A program made the position numbers and the translations under genes. Below are positions 1 to 12,988 of a stretch of DNA of 64,000 bases, one piece after another. The notes below the pieces were generated by a model that was not told the DNA's origin, did no database searches, and was given only the letters and a program-made list of their open reading frames with translations. Within the stretch, counting starts at the first letter, position 1. Each line of letters opens with the position of its first letter. The stretch spans positions 869,996 through 933,995 of the forward strand of contig JAQGDQ010000043.1 of NCBI GenBank assembly GCA_030141605.1. The letters are read 5' to 3'. Source of the stretch: Tubiluchus corallicola. Taxonomy: Eukaryota > Priapulida > Priapulimorpha > Priapulimorphida > Tubiluchidae.

Positions 1-552
1 GCCGTAAAGATCACCATGTTTCACGTCTTTGGCGTAAGTGAGCAAGAATGACGCGCGTAGTACAGAACTCGTCTTTGGTTACCGATCTTTGGTGACAACA
101 CTATACTGGTAATGTCATTCGTCTCCTGCTCCTCAAATTTAATACTGCTAACAACGAAGTGATAAAAAAGTCAATAGAAACAAGTTTTACAGTAAGTTTG
201 TAATAAAATAAATTGAAGATTCCTAATGAGAGTAGGATTTTAAGTTGTAAAAGCTTATATTATAGTATGGTTTTAGTTTGACTTTAATAATATTAGATTC
301 AAGCAAGTCATTTTTGGTCTTAGACCATCACATCTCTATAAGATACACAGTCTTATGAACATCCTTGAAACAGCAGAGTTTTCTCACCTGTGCTTTTATG
401 TTGTTTACCTGTTTCCTAATCCGCCTGCTTTCATCTTTGTTGAACAAAAGGCTGACAACATATCACACTTAGTATAATTTTTTTCAGATGACATAATTTT
501 CCTTTCATCTGCCGACACACAGGAGATGTCAGCAGCAGGTGAAGACGTTTGA
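1..552 (+). CDS. 3' end of an unidentified gene (last two exons, partial)
   Basis: Two exon-like pieces join in one frame. The first runs from the window edge to base 33 and ends at a strong donor (GTAAGT). The second is 488-552, after a T-rich tract and CAG, and ends in TGA. Phase agrees: one base left over from the first plus two from the second make a codon. The terminal exon encodes about 20 residues, acidic and ending in GEDV. I do not recognise the family. The call rests on splice signals and frame only, so it could be chance. The gene would begin left of the window, and a long 3' UTR would follow. Confidence 0.35.
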
Positions 553-3500
553 GCCTATTTCACCCCGGTGTGCATGGTTGTAAATACTAAATAAGTTGTA
601 CACAGTTTAAAAACATTGATTTGTAAGTCATAATGTTTATTTTTATATGCAAAGTTAGGGAAAATGATGTGCATAAATTTTGTTAACCAGGGTTGTCGTA
701 ACAGCATTATAGGCTTCCAGGCAAAGCAGTGCACTGGGACCTCCTACCTACACAACCTCTCACGGGAATCAAAATGTAAATGGTCGATAAAATTAAACAT
801 GTACTTATTGTATTGGTACTTCTAACAAAATCAGTGTTTGAACATTAGAAAACATGCTGTACAGTAAAGGTTAATAATCAATACAAACGTTTGAAAAATA
901 TAACATGAGCCCCGAAAAACACAACAATTTTAACATTGACAGCAAGTCACATATTGATATACATAGATTAGCATGGGTGGCCCTCAGGCAACTGCTCAGT
1001 GTGGCGTTGCGTTAAAACGACCTTGTTTTTAACCATTATTACTATGCAGTTTATTGTTTGAATAGCACTTATATTCACGAATCTAGTATTAAACATTTCC
1101 TTGCTTGATGATGTGAACCAATGCTGTGCAATTTTGATGTTTTAAACTGCAGATTCTAGGTACCTAGCATTTTTACAATTTTTGTATTAAAAAATGTCTT
1201 AGGTTATTTTCATTTCATTTTTCTATAGATTAATATGATTTTGTACGTACATTGTTAATAATTACATGTGTTATCAATTATGCTGCTTCAGTAATGTGAA
1301 ACATAAATTTGTTAATTTGTAGAGCATTGTAAATCATTTATTTGTAAATTGTGTTGTTTGTCAATAATATAATTGATAAATTTATCAATATTTGTCTGGC
1401 CTGTAGAATGTCAAATTGTGCCAAAACGTATGTCATTTATTCAAACCTATTAGGCCTATTTTAGCAGTCTCTTATAGTGTAATGAAAAATTGTAAGGTAT
1501 ACATAGTAAGAACCTTAACTAGAATACATACATTGTTGATCGCAATTTTAAACTTGATAATCTTAATGTGTTTCTCCTTAAAAGACACATTACACTTTTG
1601 TTTGTAGTTTTTCTTAACACATCGTAAATTTTGAAAAATGCATTCCTAATATGTATCCTACTAATATGTTTCTTCTGCTTGTAGACCGTCTTTCATGACT
1701 GTGTTTACGGAATGCCAAAGTTATTATAATAACTAATGTTAATTGCTATGAAACATAATGTTTTACGTTTTCCTTTGTTGTTTTATATACAGCTGTCAGT
1801 TTCAGCTTGATAACTCATTTTCGTTTCTGCTGAAATTTCTTTCCCTAACGTAGCTTGAATTTTTGCCTTGTTTTTACAGTTAGCTTGGGCAGCTGGGCTT
1901 TTATTATGATTGTTGCTTGCTGTTGTGTTGTGCACCATTCAGAGGGCTGCAAGAACTGTGGCCTGTCAATTCAAATTCAATGTTTCCATTAATTTTTTAT
2001 TAAACACAAGTGTGCTAACAGAAAGTTGCTAATAACATCTAGTCGAGATTACTATAACACACTGTTGATTGATACTGATTGTTGACATCAAATTAAAAGC
2101 TATATTAGTCCACAGGCCGAGTTACTGTTGGTACAGTGCTGATAAAATTTTGATGTGATTTTAGCATCGGCACACAGAAAAGAAATACTGTTATAGAAAG
2201 AAGTGGACCGTGACATCTGAGGGACAACTTGTATAATTTTATTGGTAAATGATCTTAATTTTGTTAGTATCAAGTACTTTTACTGTTATACGAATGTAGT
2301 TTTTTTTCAGTATTGATAATACCACTATTTGGCATTTAAATATATCAGAACTCACTGTTTTACATATATTTAGTATTATGTAATTGTCAAAAATTATGTG
2401 TAGTAATTATCAAAATTGTGCAAAATGTACAAAATAAATGATTTTACTTGCATTTATGTTTGGTTATAAATAATCATTTGGTGTTATTGTTACAATAGTG
2501 TATTACTATTTCTGTGTTGTATGGTAAAATGCGTATAAGCCTACTTGTGTGGAGTACAGATAAATATACTTGATATGTAAAAGCTGGAAGGTAGTTTTAA
2601 AAATACAGAAAAGTAGAGCTGGAAAGTATACTTTCGTTGTTTGTAATTTTCTGCAAAGTTTTGCCTTTTATACCAGTAGGTAGGTTTTAATCAAATGTTC
2701 TTGGTTCTATCTAACTCAATGCTATCATTATAAGTGAACTTTTAAGACAAGGGTTAAATCTTCAAGTTTACAGAATCAGGGTTTCTGTGATAGCAGTGCA
2801 GCATTGTGGCCCGTGCACTGATTGTTCTACTCTGTACAAGTCTATGTTTTGTGTTTGACAAGTAGTTTAGTTTATATAAATCTAGATGAAACACACTGCC
2901 AAGAGGAAGGACTCTATAAACACCTGCACAACTTATTAACTGATTGTTAGTTTGCAGGTGTGTGAAATTTAGAATAAGGCAGACATCTATAAATTCGGTA
3001 TATTAGCTATCTTGAGTACTAGGTGGCTTATTTAGTGCAAAACAATGAATTAACGAAGTGGTAGAAATAAATCATTTTATTTTACAGGTTGTGTTGGTGT
3101 AGTCACAGCTGTTAGCATTAGAATTATCACAGTTCGTGTTACTTGTAAAGTTAAAACTTATTTTGAATCATAAATTTCCGTGTTCGTCTGATTAGGAATC
3201 GCTTTTGCCTGTTTGCAACTTTGATCAGCGCTTATTATGCACTCACTTTATGTATTTTGATGGGAAATTCCATTGGTTTATTTTCATATGCCTCGTAATT
3301 ATGAAGACCTTCATTTGTGGTCGTTGCTCTCGTGTCGTAATCAGATTTTGCAAGAAGTGGCAGAATTAGCGTAGGATTTCTACTGTTATAGTTTATAATA
3401 ATAACAAAGGAATAAATGCTCTTTATAATACAGTTGGTGAGATGTGTCAAGGACCCTGCACAAGGCGTAAACAGTATAAATTTTCAAATGCTATTACTTT

Positions 3501-4807
3501 ACAAAATAAAAAAGTAATTCTGTCTTATTCACTTTAATTGAGCAGCTCCCTTTAATTAAACCAGCATTTGTAATATAAATACAAAAGGGAGTTCACGGCA
3601 AAATGCAAAATGAACACGTGCGTTCCTTTTACACTGCTGAGGACTCATGCCTTTGCCTTAAATTTAGAAAAAAAAACACCGAGCCTGCATATATTACTTT
3701 CTGGCTTATAATAATTACCAATTTTATATCTATCGGTATATATATATATTTTATTAATTTGAATTATTGATTTGTTTTCATTTTTGAGATTTACCTGAAA
3801 ATTAAAACTATAGAAACAATAAAGGTACGTAGTTTGAAGATTCATTGCAAATTTGCAATTAAGTTATGCACTATGCAAGTATGTTGACTTGATCTCTCAT
3901 GAAGGTTGCTGCTAAAAGGAAAACTGTTATAATCAGGTTTGAAAGCGTTATGAGCACAATTTATTAGCTAATGAAGGCTTTTAGGATAAATTAATACTTT
4001 TATAAACAAAATCAGATTGCGACTTAAGTACCCATTAATATTGTTTATAATCTTCATGCTTGACTCGGCAAAAACGGCATGGTAATACAGCAGTTAACCC
4101 AATACTGGCAGCTAAAAGCTCCCTGGCAACACCAACTCAACATTGCGTTGCACAACACTTAGTAAGTCAATAGAATGCCATCATAACGTTTTCTCAAGGC
4201 GTTACACCAATGCGAGCAATTTGCAGGAGTACGCGCTTTTGTTATTTCACTACAGTGAACATATACATGTATAGCAAGATGAGATGACGACGTGCAATAT
4301 GCATGCAGACATTCTATGGAAAACAGCATAAGTAGGCTTTCATTAGTAATACGTCAAGAAGCTATTATATTTTGCGCAATAATGGATTAGCTATTAGGAC
4401 AGTCATAAATACTCTAAACTATTAAAGAAAAATATAGAAACATTTAGAAAAAGTGCTGACAGTTAATGAATACATAATTACTGCATCTATCAAGCATTAT
4501 TTTCAGAATTGCTGATAATCAACACGTAGTTTTCACTTTTTTACACAGAATGAAGCATTATCGTGAGACATCCCTATGGTATCCAGTCTTCTTCAAGGGT
4601 GTGCAACGTATGAGAGGTCTATCAGATATAGTATCATTGTGTGACATGATTTACAACAGCTATACATTCTTTTAACATTTTACTGTAATTATTCATTGAA
4701 GTGGCTGATTGCAAAGAACCCAGCTGTATTGCCATTTATGCAAATGACTAAATGGTCTATAAAATAATTTAATATGTACAAAAAATTTTCTCCACTTTAT
4801 ACAGGGT
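553..4807. other. AT-rich non-coding stretch, probably 3' UTR and intergenic
   Basis: No convincing coding exon was found on either strand. The first part may be a long 3' UTR of the gene ending at 552; an AATAAA at 2433-2438 is one possible polyadenylation signal. The right end probably includes the 3' UTR of the minus-strand gene that stops at 4808. Short ORFs here (for example around 1416-1607 and 3235-3450) have biased, low-complexity composition and no splice context. Confidence 0.5.
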
Positions 4808-7800
4808 CTACCGATATTGCTGGAGTAAACGTTTTGATTCTTCTGATGCTTGAACTGTATGCACACTTACACGTGTAGAGGGTGATGCACTGCTAGTACG
4901 ATAGGAAGGTGATCGACTGGTCGGTCGTCCGGTCGATCCTATTTGACTACACAGCTCTGACACAACAAGCTCTTTTTTTCTCTCTAATAACATATAAAAT
5001 AAAAGCATCTTATTATGTTTTGATACATATGAAGCTGATCTGCTTCATATGAAATCAATACCTAATACAAATCTACCAGATAAATAGCACATATAGACTT
5101 TAGCCAACTGTATTCTCTGTTTACTGTAACTTAATGTGAGTTTAACTGGTGAACGCTGTCACGTTTTGAGTTGAATTTTGTTGTCTTGGACATTATAAGC
5201 GAACCTAATATGGATTTATCTGGTAACCACTGTTAGTTGCTGATTTGAAATCATTTGCCTTGGATAGGTATTGTAAAGGAACTAAATATAATTTTGCGAC
5301 TTTCGTCTCATAAATGCATGTAAACCCGGCTTCAACTCTTACGGAAACATGTTTGATTCTCAAGAGAATGCACCTGCATCTGTTTTAGGTGTCACTTTGA
5401 CATTTCTCTCAGAGTGTAAGAGTACATCTTCATCTGCATCTTTTTTCCTTTTATGCGATTTCACTCGTCTCCAGTGACCAGCGAAGAAGAAGTTTAAAGA
5501 TTCCACAGCCAGCAAGCACGTCAACAACATTATCAGGATTATACCAATAAGCAACAGAATGTTTTGCTTCTTTTCAAACTGTGCAACTAAAAGAAAACGT
5601 GCAAAGATAATTTTATTGGACAGATCTGCTGTGTTGAAAAGAAAAGACCAATATTTTGGTGCTTATGTCTTACATGACTAATAATAACAGTTAGTTATAA
5701 TTAGAATAATAACTAATTATAATAATATAGTTCTAAAATAATATTATGTATTTAAATTAGCCATATGTACATTTTAAAAAGGAAGTTTTCATTTCTGAAG
5801 TCATAAAGTGTACATTGATTAATATGATTAAAGAATAATACTGTTACAGTATGTATTTACAATATACACGTATGTCCATAGTTGTAAAGAGAGACACTAA
5901 TTTCTATTACTTCACTTGTAATTTCTCTATGAGGCGAGGGAATAACAATGTGTGGTCTATTACGAAATCAGACAACGACGGGCGTGATAGTTAATGTATA
6001 GGCGAACACTAAGAAAACTGGTTGTGGGTGATCTAATTTCCTTCAACTGACGTAAATTGCAAACACTTTTTGTTACCGACTCTGTTACTTACTTTCTTCA
6101 GCAGAAATACGCAGTGATTGAAAGTTTCCTAGAACTTCAAGCTTTGCTTTATAATCTATTTAGAAAATAAACACATTCATTTCTTAATGTGTTTATGCAA
6201 ATAATAGTAGGTAAGCAAGTAAGTAAGTAAAGGTCTTTAATTTTTATGAAAAAATTCCATTCTCCACAGCTACTTTACAATTAAGAAGTTATTAATATAA
6301 ATTGAGAACAATATTTAAACATGCTAATTTACATTTTAATTTAAAATAAAGCTGCTATGTATGCCTGCTAATAAACTTACAATACATCAAATAAGAACTT
6401 TGACTAAGACAAATATTTGGGTACTAAAATATGTATAAAACTGAGAACATTTTTTGTATTGAATGAATTTAAAAGACAATAAAACCAAAAAAGAGCAGTA
6501 AAAGATAAAATATTAATAGTCTTCTATATATCTATTTATACAAGTATTAGTTTTGCTTTTTGTCTTTAATCTGGGTCTAGAAAACAAACACTTTCTGCAT
6601 CTAAGACGTTCCATTTTTCAGGCAGCAGATTATGAAGTGCATGACTGAACAGAATATATTATACAGCTTATATATATAATATATAAGTAAAAATATATAA
6701 AGCATTATTATAATTATTTTTTCAAGATTTAAGATTGTCTATTTCAATATTGTAATTACATGAACCTTAACTATTATTAAACCAAATAATTGTGCTTTTA
6801 TAAAAAAGAACTTCATTATTCATTTTGTTGGTTTAGTAAGTCGAAATTGTTTCATGGAAACTGTGTCTTTGGATTTTTTAAGATTCAGTAGCAGCGTGTG
6901 AGGACCAAACCACTTTCCAATTGTGATTTAGTTTAACTATATACTCCACAATAGCCTTTTCCGTACACTAATAAAGTAAGCCAGTGCACTATTAAGCACA
7001 TTTTGGTGAAATTGGAGTAGGGAAAAGTGTTTCTCTGCTCAACTTTTTGATACTTTCAAGTTAAATCCCCAACAGCCATCACACTTATCTAGTTGTAACT
7101 AATTTAGTGGAAAGTAGCAAGCTTACCTTCACATGCGTAATGTGGAACATCAGGATGGCAGCGAGGTTCTAATGAAAAATCACTTAATGTGGAATTTTTC
7201 AAAGTGCAATAAGCACTGCATTCATAACATATGTACTGGACCTTGTCACAGAACTGAAAAAAAGAGCATTTGAATTAGGCATATATATATATCACATAGC
7301 ATCAACAAAATTATCGTTCAACAATGTGGTTGCGTTAGGATTCTTATACAATTTAAGGAAAACCTTAATCCTGGTCCATATTTTATGCAACATTATTAAA
7401 AAGACGTGGCACCAGAAACGAATAATTAATTATTGGGTCGGAAAATTTGTATATAAACTCTACGCATAAGGTTTCTTGCTTCCATCATATATTCCTCTTA
7501 TCATTTATGTTATTAACTTATTTTTTTCAAATGAACTTGTAATTACATAAAAATCCTCATTTTTAACACACCACAGGCGCTTATTGAACCGCATGCTATA
7601 TATAAGTATAATACTGATAATGCTGTAACCGTCCTTGTCTTGGGGTGAGCTTCTGTTCAATGAACGTATAGTGAGGACAGACCTGCTGACACCAAAACAT
7701 AACACTCTCGCGCCGCTCGGCGAAAGCGGAGTAGGGCGCTATTTTTGTACCCGATGAGGGACTCTATAATTCTAACAAATGCTCATTAAATTAATCTTGC

Positions 7801-8083
7801 TCCGATTAATTTTCGTCCGGTTTTGGAATGCATGAGACTTTTAGAGCAGCTAAGTTTAATTATTAACGTAACTAGAAATGACTCTGTAGAAATCGCAATT
7901 TTTCTCTGTTGCGTCTGTAAACCTACACGCATTCGATGTTCTTAATTTGGTGCATATGAAATACATTCCCAATGATAATATTAGCTATAATTTACTAAGA
8001 AGCTTACATTATACGCAGAACAGAACGTGTGTCCACAAGGTTTAAGCCACGTATGGAGCACATCACCTGGCATGGTATTTTGA
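4808..8083 (-). CDS. Small TM protein with TNFR-like cysteine pattern (Grindelwald-like); first exon not located
   Basis: Four minus-strand exons splice in frame: 8083-8008, 7253-7127, 5586-5374 and 4983-4808 (stop TAG). The first two encode a cysteine-rich ectodomain with spacing C-x4-C-x5-C-x6-C-x2-C-x3-C, then two more cysteines. The third gives one strong membrane helix (about 20 residues around ILLLIGIILIMLLTCLLA) followed by a basic stretch, as in a type I protein. The last gives a Ser/Arg-rich cytoplasmic tail. As I recall it, the Drosophila TNF receptor Grindelwald has nearly the same spacing in a short CRD next to its membrane helix. The ectodomain lacks a signal peptide here: stop codons lie just upstream in frame, so either an earlier exon exists (acceptor at 8085-8084) or translation starts at ATG 8073. 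Reading through the donor at 5374 gives an alternative stop at 5360. CGHTFC also resembles a RING fragment, but no CxxC precedes it. Confidence 0.5.
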
Positions 8084-11000
8084 CTAGAAACTCATCATCC
8101 AGATTTCGCAAAGAATATTCCTCTGTCGCTCTTACAGAAGCTGAAACTTCCGTTACATGAAATCTGTAGATATTGGCACAGGATCCATCAATATTTGTGG
8201 GAATCCATGGATCAATTTAATTCGTCCACCGCAAGCCCCCAGTTACGCAGTAATTAAACATCTGAAAAAAATGTGCATGCTTGAACAAAGGTCGATGCTT
8301 CGCTTAGTTGATCGTCTTGCAGAATGTCTAACCTAATAACCTAGATTAAAATTTTGTGTATTGACACGACTCCAGCTGATGTAATTCTCGCGCACATAGG
8401 TAATAATTTATTAAGCTGACAACTAAAAATGCACGTGTCGGCTTTTTAATTAACTGCCACCATTGCACTGCACTAGCACACTAGATTTACAATTAAAAAT
8501 AAGTTTTGTCACACAAAATAATTAGATGCAACGCCATAAAGACAGTTCAAGCACGTGTAACACACTAGTCCGCATATCCCACACTGCAGGTAACTGAACT
8601 TATTCAAAGAAGCAGCAATGAAAGATGATATAACGCGTTCAACGTTATTGACTTTGATTACAGATACCTGGGAAAACTGCAAAGCCGAAGAAAGATTCGC
8701 TGTTGTTTGTTTAGACAGGCTTCGTAAAATTAGTTCATTCCTTTATTTCATGAAAGACACCTCATTATAGCTCAGAAAAATACAATTGGGCGCAATGCGA
8801 CGTAAAATAATTTTTCCCGGATTGTAGTGCGAAACTTTTATGTAAAGAAGCGCTTACTTGGCATCCGACGTATGTGTTACGCGAACGCGGAATACATAAA
8901 ATCGGTTTAGATTGTTTTCAATGCCCCCGTTTAACAGAGCTGCTTTATTCGTTATTTTTTCTGCAGCTAATTCCTACTGATTTTATACACAGCTATTCCG
9001 CAGGTGGATAAAGCATTTCGGATGCCAGGTAAATGCCTCTTTAGGCTGCAAATTGAAACGTAGTCAACAAACGAATGTGGTTGTAAAATCGTAAATTTTA
9101 AAGATTATGGATGATTAAACAAGCCAAAAGTCTGCGACTGCAAAAGTAGAAACAAAACAATATTTTACTTCAAGTGTTACAACATATGGGCGTTTACTTA
9201 CGAGAGCGTGTATTACTTATACACGTGCGGCCCACTCATGTCTGCATAAGTGCATTTATATTTCTTCATTACTGACAAAAATTATAGGTTTCCGCTTTCA
9301 AATGCAACCGTTTCATTCGCTTTGGTTGGGGACAAGAAGTCACTCTCCGAAATATGGGACGCGTAGGCCTCCAGTCGCTTACTGTGCAAGTGTGTTAAGG
9401 GAGTTATTCCATAACTTACCGAAATTCTCACATTGTAACGTTGTGTCACATTTTTTATTCACCCTAATTTTACCAACTTACTGCTTTTTAATAATTAAGT
9501 ATCAGTTCCCATGGTTTCAGCGTTTACATCTCTACTGCTGGTAACGCCTATGATAAAATTATTTTAATATGTGTGACGTCATATTACGGCTATTTTCGCA
9601 ACCCTGGCGACGGAGCGTCCAGGGTTCTTTACATTCGCATGACCTGTGTAGCAAAGAATGTAGAAAATTCGCAAAGCTCTATGTGCACAACCGAGCATGC
9701 TTTTCATTATAGTACACGTGCAGTGTTATTATAGTAATTACACATTTTTACACTGGCACTTTTACGTACACAGTGTGCGTTGTTATATGACGTCACAGGT
9801 GACACTTTCTTTACTGTGTTGTAGTTATGAAATTTCTCTAAGCCGGGCAGACTTGTCAAGGTCATCGATTAATTATTAATCTCAATTTTAATCTAGCAAA
9901 GAACACGGCAAAGTAAACTTGAGATTAAAATGACATTAATATTATTAATTCGGATGTAGGTTAATACATTACCTTTTTTAAAATTTACTTTCATACAATC
10001 ACAAGTTAATTTTTTAATTGCACTAATATTGCGCTCAGTAGTAATTACATTACACCTATACACTTTAGAAGTAGGCCTAATTAATGACGACCAGACAGTT
10101 CTTAAAGTGTATTTATTTAGCAAAGGAGTTTCATGGTGAGCAGAACAAGAAACAGCTAGGAGGTCTGGGAGACTGCTGTAAGCTGCACTGTTGGGGACCC
10201 GGGCTTATATTTTCATTGATTTTAGGCTTTTGAGACCTTTAATGGTCGAAAAAAGGTCAGTTTAGTAAGCAATTTTTCAACCGTTTTTCGCCATTAAGGG
10301 TACTAAATTTAGGAGTTAATTCAAAAACAGCAATTACCTTTCAATCAGTGAATTAAGTCGTTTTCATCCACTAGATTTTATACATTACACAGTATAAGTC
10401 TTGGCCAATTCAAACCATTTATCCGCGAGGAATCAGTGAGCAAAAAATACAGCAAGGTGCACTAACTCCAATTTACATGTTGACTTACTTCTGCCACAGA
10501 CAATCACGTGTCTCACGCCAACAGATTACAGCTAAATTTTCTTGACGTAACTTTTCAAGTCTGAAATAAGTTAGAAGGCGATAAAACGAGTTAACTAATT
10601 ATTCTTGTGCACAACTTCTCAAGAAGCTTCTTTCTTTTTCTTTTCTTTTGAAATTTTTCTTTTCTGAAAAATTGCAACAACAATGAGGTAGCCATTGTTA
10701 TTGTCTACAGTTCAATTTTGTTGACTGAAAGACGAAAATTGTGCTACTAACTTATGTTTCAGACAAGCTTATAGATAATTAAATGGCGAGAAAACTAAAC
10801 GTGTGACCCGGCGAGACATTGTTTTTTCTTTAGATGCAGGGTCTGTAACTTTAGGTTCCGGTCCTGCGACCCTGACAGACCCAGCACACTTTAAGCACTG
10901 CGTACTGAGTGCTGAAAAATAACTTTATAAGGGTGCCTTGTTAGTGCCAACATTCCATGCAGTATATAAATTTCTTTTATTAATTTGATACTATTATAGA

Positions 11001-12988
11001 CCTGAAATTACTTGTTAAAGATGACCATAAGCTAAACTACTAACAAATTCAAAAGACAATCAAATGCAGCTTAACAAGAATAGCTGCGTAACAAGAGCAA
11101 CAATATCTATAACTCAGCCAATTATAATTTTATATTGAACTTTCATGGTGAATAAAATAGGCATAAAATGTACAGTAAAAATAAATACTTTGTAAGATTT
11201 TTCATTTAATCACTCACTCATTGTGCTTATATAATTATACTATCATAGCTTGTATTGTTTTCTGACAAAATGTGTGTTACAGCCCACAGATGGCGGCCAG
11301 GTAGTGTAGTGTAAAATGCGTTCTGAATTCTTTAGATTGTGTGTATTGTTTTATTGTTTATTAATCTGTCAAAAAATATCCATCCGTTGGACAATAAACA
11401 TGTTGAGAAAATCCAATAATTGTGAAGTTGAAATGTTTAACTTGCCTACAATTTTTGTTATGCTATGTCAAATATTTGATTTTAAAGCAAAATAACCTGT
11501 TTCTTTCTACCAAATTAAAATTTTCAAAGTTTTATATACTTGGAAATATTTCACTTAGTGCTGTTTAAACTAGAGCAAGCGAATGCCTCCAGTAGTGCCC
11601 AACCATAATTTCTTCTGCACACAAAGCTAAGCAGCATTTGATGGATAGAAGAACAATGGGAGACAGCAGTAAACTACATAGTGTTTTGCCTTTGTGCCAA
11701 GAATATTGATGCACTATAGCTATTTTTAGTGTCTGTTATCTTTGAAGATAAGCATTATGAGCTGATAATGGTTATTGTAGGAAAAAGATCAGTTACAGCT
11801 GATCAGAATGAATGAAAAAAACTAGAATTACATTTGCCTTTGATCGACGCTATATATTTGATCTATATAAATTATGTTCATTTTTGTAGCAGAAAAGATC
11901 TTTGGTTGAATTCTCCATTAGACCGCATGAAGAACATACTGCCTTTTATGTAGATGCCCTATAGTGATGGCCGAGGAGTTATAAAGTCAATCATGTGACT
12001 CATTTCATCTCCAATCTGATTCTGAATTATCAATGATGTCTTGCCTCTTCTAAATTACTTAGAGATAGGGTCTTGGAAAATGGTGTTTGCTTTCGCTAGA
12101 GTGAATGATGATAAGCGCCGTAATCCATTTTGGCACTGTTTCAAAAGCGGAGGTACATGTCACTATTTTGTTTGCAATTAGGTTGTCGATTCAGAGTTTG
12201 CAAGTTTGTTTTACAAAAAATAATTCTAATAGTGATTTTTTGTTGGAAATGAAAGTGGGGAAATTTCGTCATGTTTGTCTCACATGCATTGTAAAAAATA
12301 TTTCGTGGCTACCTGTGTTTTCATGATTTTGTAGCTACTGCAATGACACGTTTGTGTTTGTGATTGGTGCGACACTTTGCTAACTGTGAAAACTGTTACT
12401 AAACTCTTATCTTAAGACTACTAATTCCACTGTAGGTTTTTGTAGTGTCACTATTACTGGAACATCAGAACCTGCACTTCCACTAGCTTTTTTCTTGATA
12501 ATTTGTGACTACTTTGAATGCAGTACAGTAAAGTGTACAACAAGTATACCAACTATTGAAAGTAAAAGGTAAATAACTACATTTAATATTACCTCAGTAG
12601 TTATACAATCAGTGTAATGGTATTAGCTTATAACAGCCTAGCGCCGTCTATTGTGAAGCATGTCAGCTATGCATCTTCTACTGTCCACTATTGTTTAATA
12701 TTGATTGTATCTTAATCTAGTAATTATTGTATAATGTCAATAAAACAAGTAAATGTCATAATTAAATAGTCCTTTAAGAATAAAATGCATAATAATTTTT
12801 GGTTAAACAGTTCAATACTAAGTTACTAACAGTTATGATTCTCTAGTTTTTTACTTCAGCACAGTGTACTCACTTAATAACTTACTGAAGAATGTGGATC
12901 CTTGCGAGTGGATAGTTCATTAGACGATTGAAATATTATTGTATGTACAGTTTTTTAGGGCACTACCTTATAAATAATTGGCTGTACA
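8084..12988. other. Intergenic region between the receptor-like gene and RNF185
   Basis: No supported coding exon. The signal-peptide exon of the minus-strand receptor-like gene and the promoter of RNF185 are expected here, but I could not place either. The 9302-9544 and 9697-9879 ORFs lack splice signals or recognisable protein features. An inverted repeat with perfect 8-bp arms lies at 9600-9607 and 9619-9626. From 10801 to 10900 the base composition is locally more GC-rich. Confidence 0.5.
9600..9626. repeat. Short perfect inverted repeat
   Basis: AACCCTGG and CCAGGGTT flank an 11-base spacer, able to form a small hairpin or a palindromic binding site. No gene function can be assigned. 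Confidence 0.4.

Noticed and set aside
8008-8083. CGHTFC taken as part of a RING finger
   Set aside because: No CxxC before it and the following cysteines fit a TNFR-like spacing better; a membrane helix follows.
9893-10123. Minus-strand ORF upstream of the receptor-like gene, considered as its signal-peptide exon
   Set aside because: The N terminus is not hydrophobic and there is no suitable donor in phase with 8083.
10846-10880. CAGGGTC...GACCCTG as hAT ends
   Set aside because: Only about 38 bases apart with no flanking duplication; more likely a chance palindrome.
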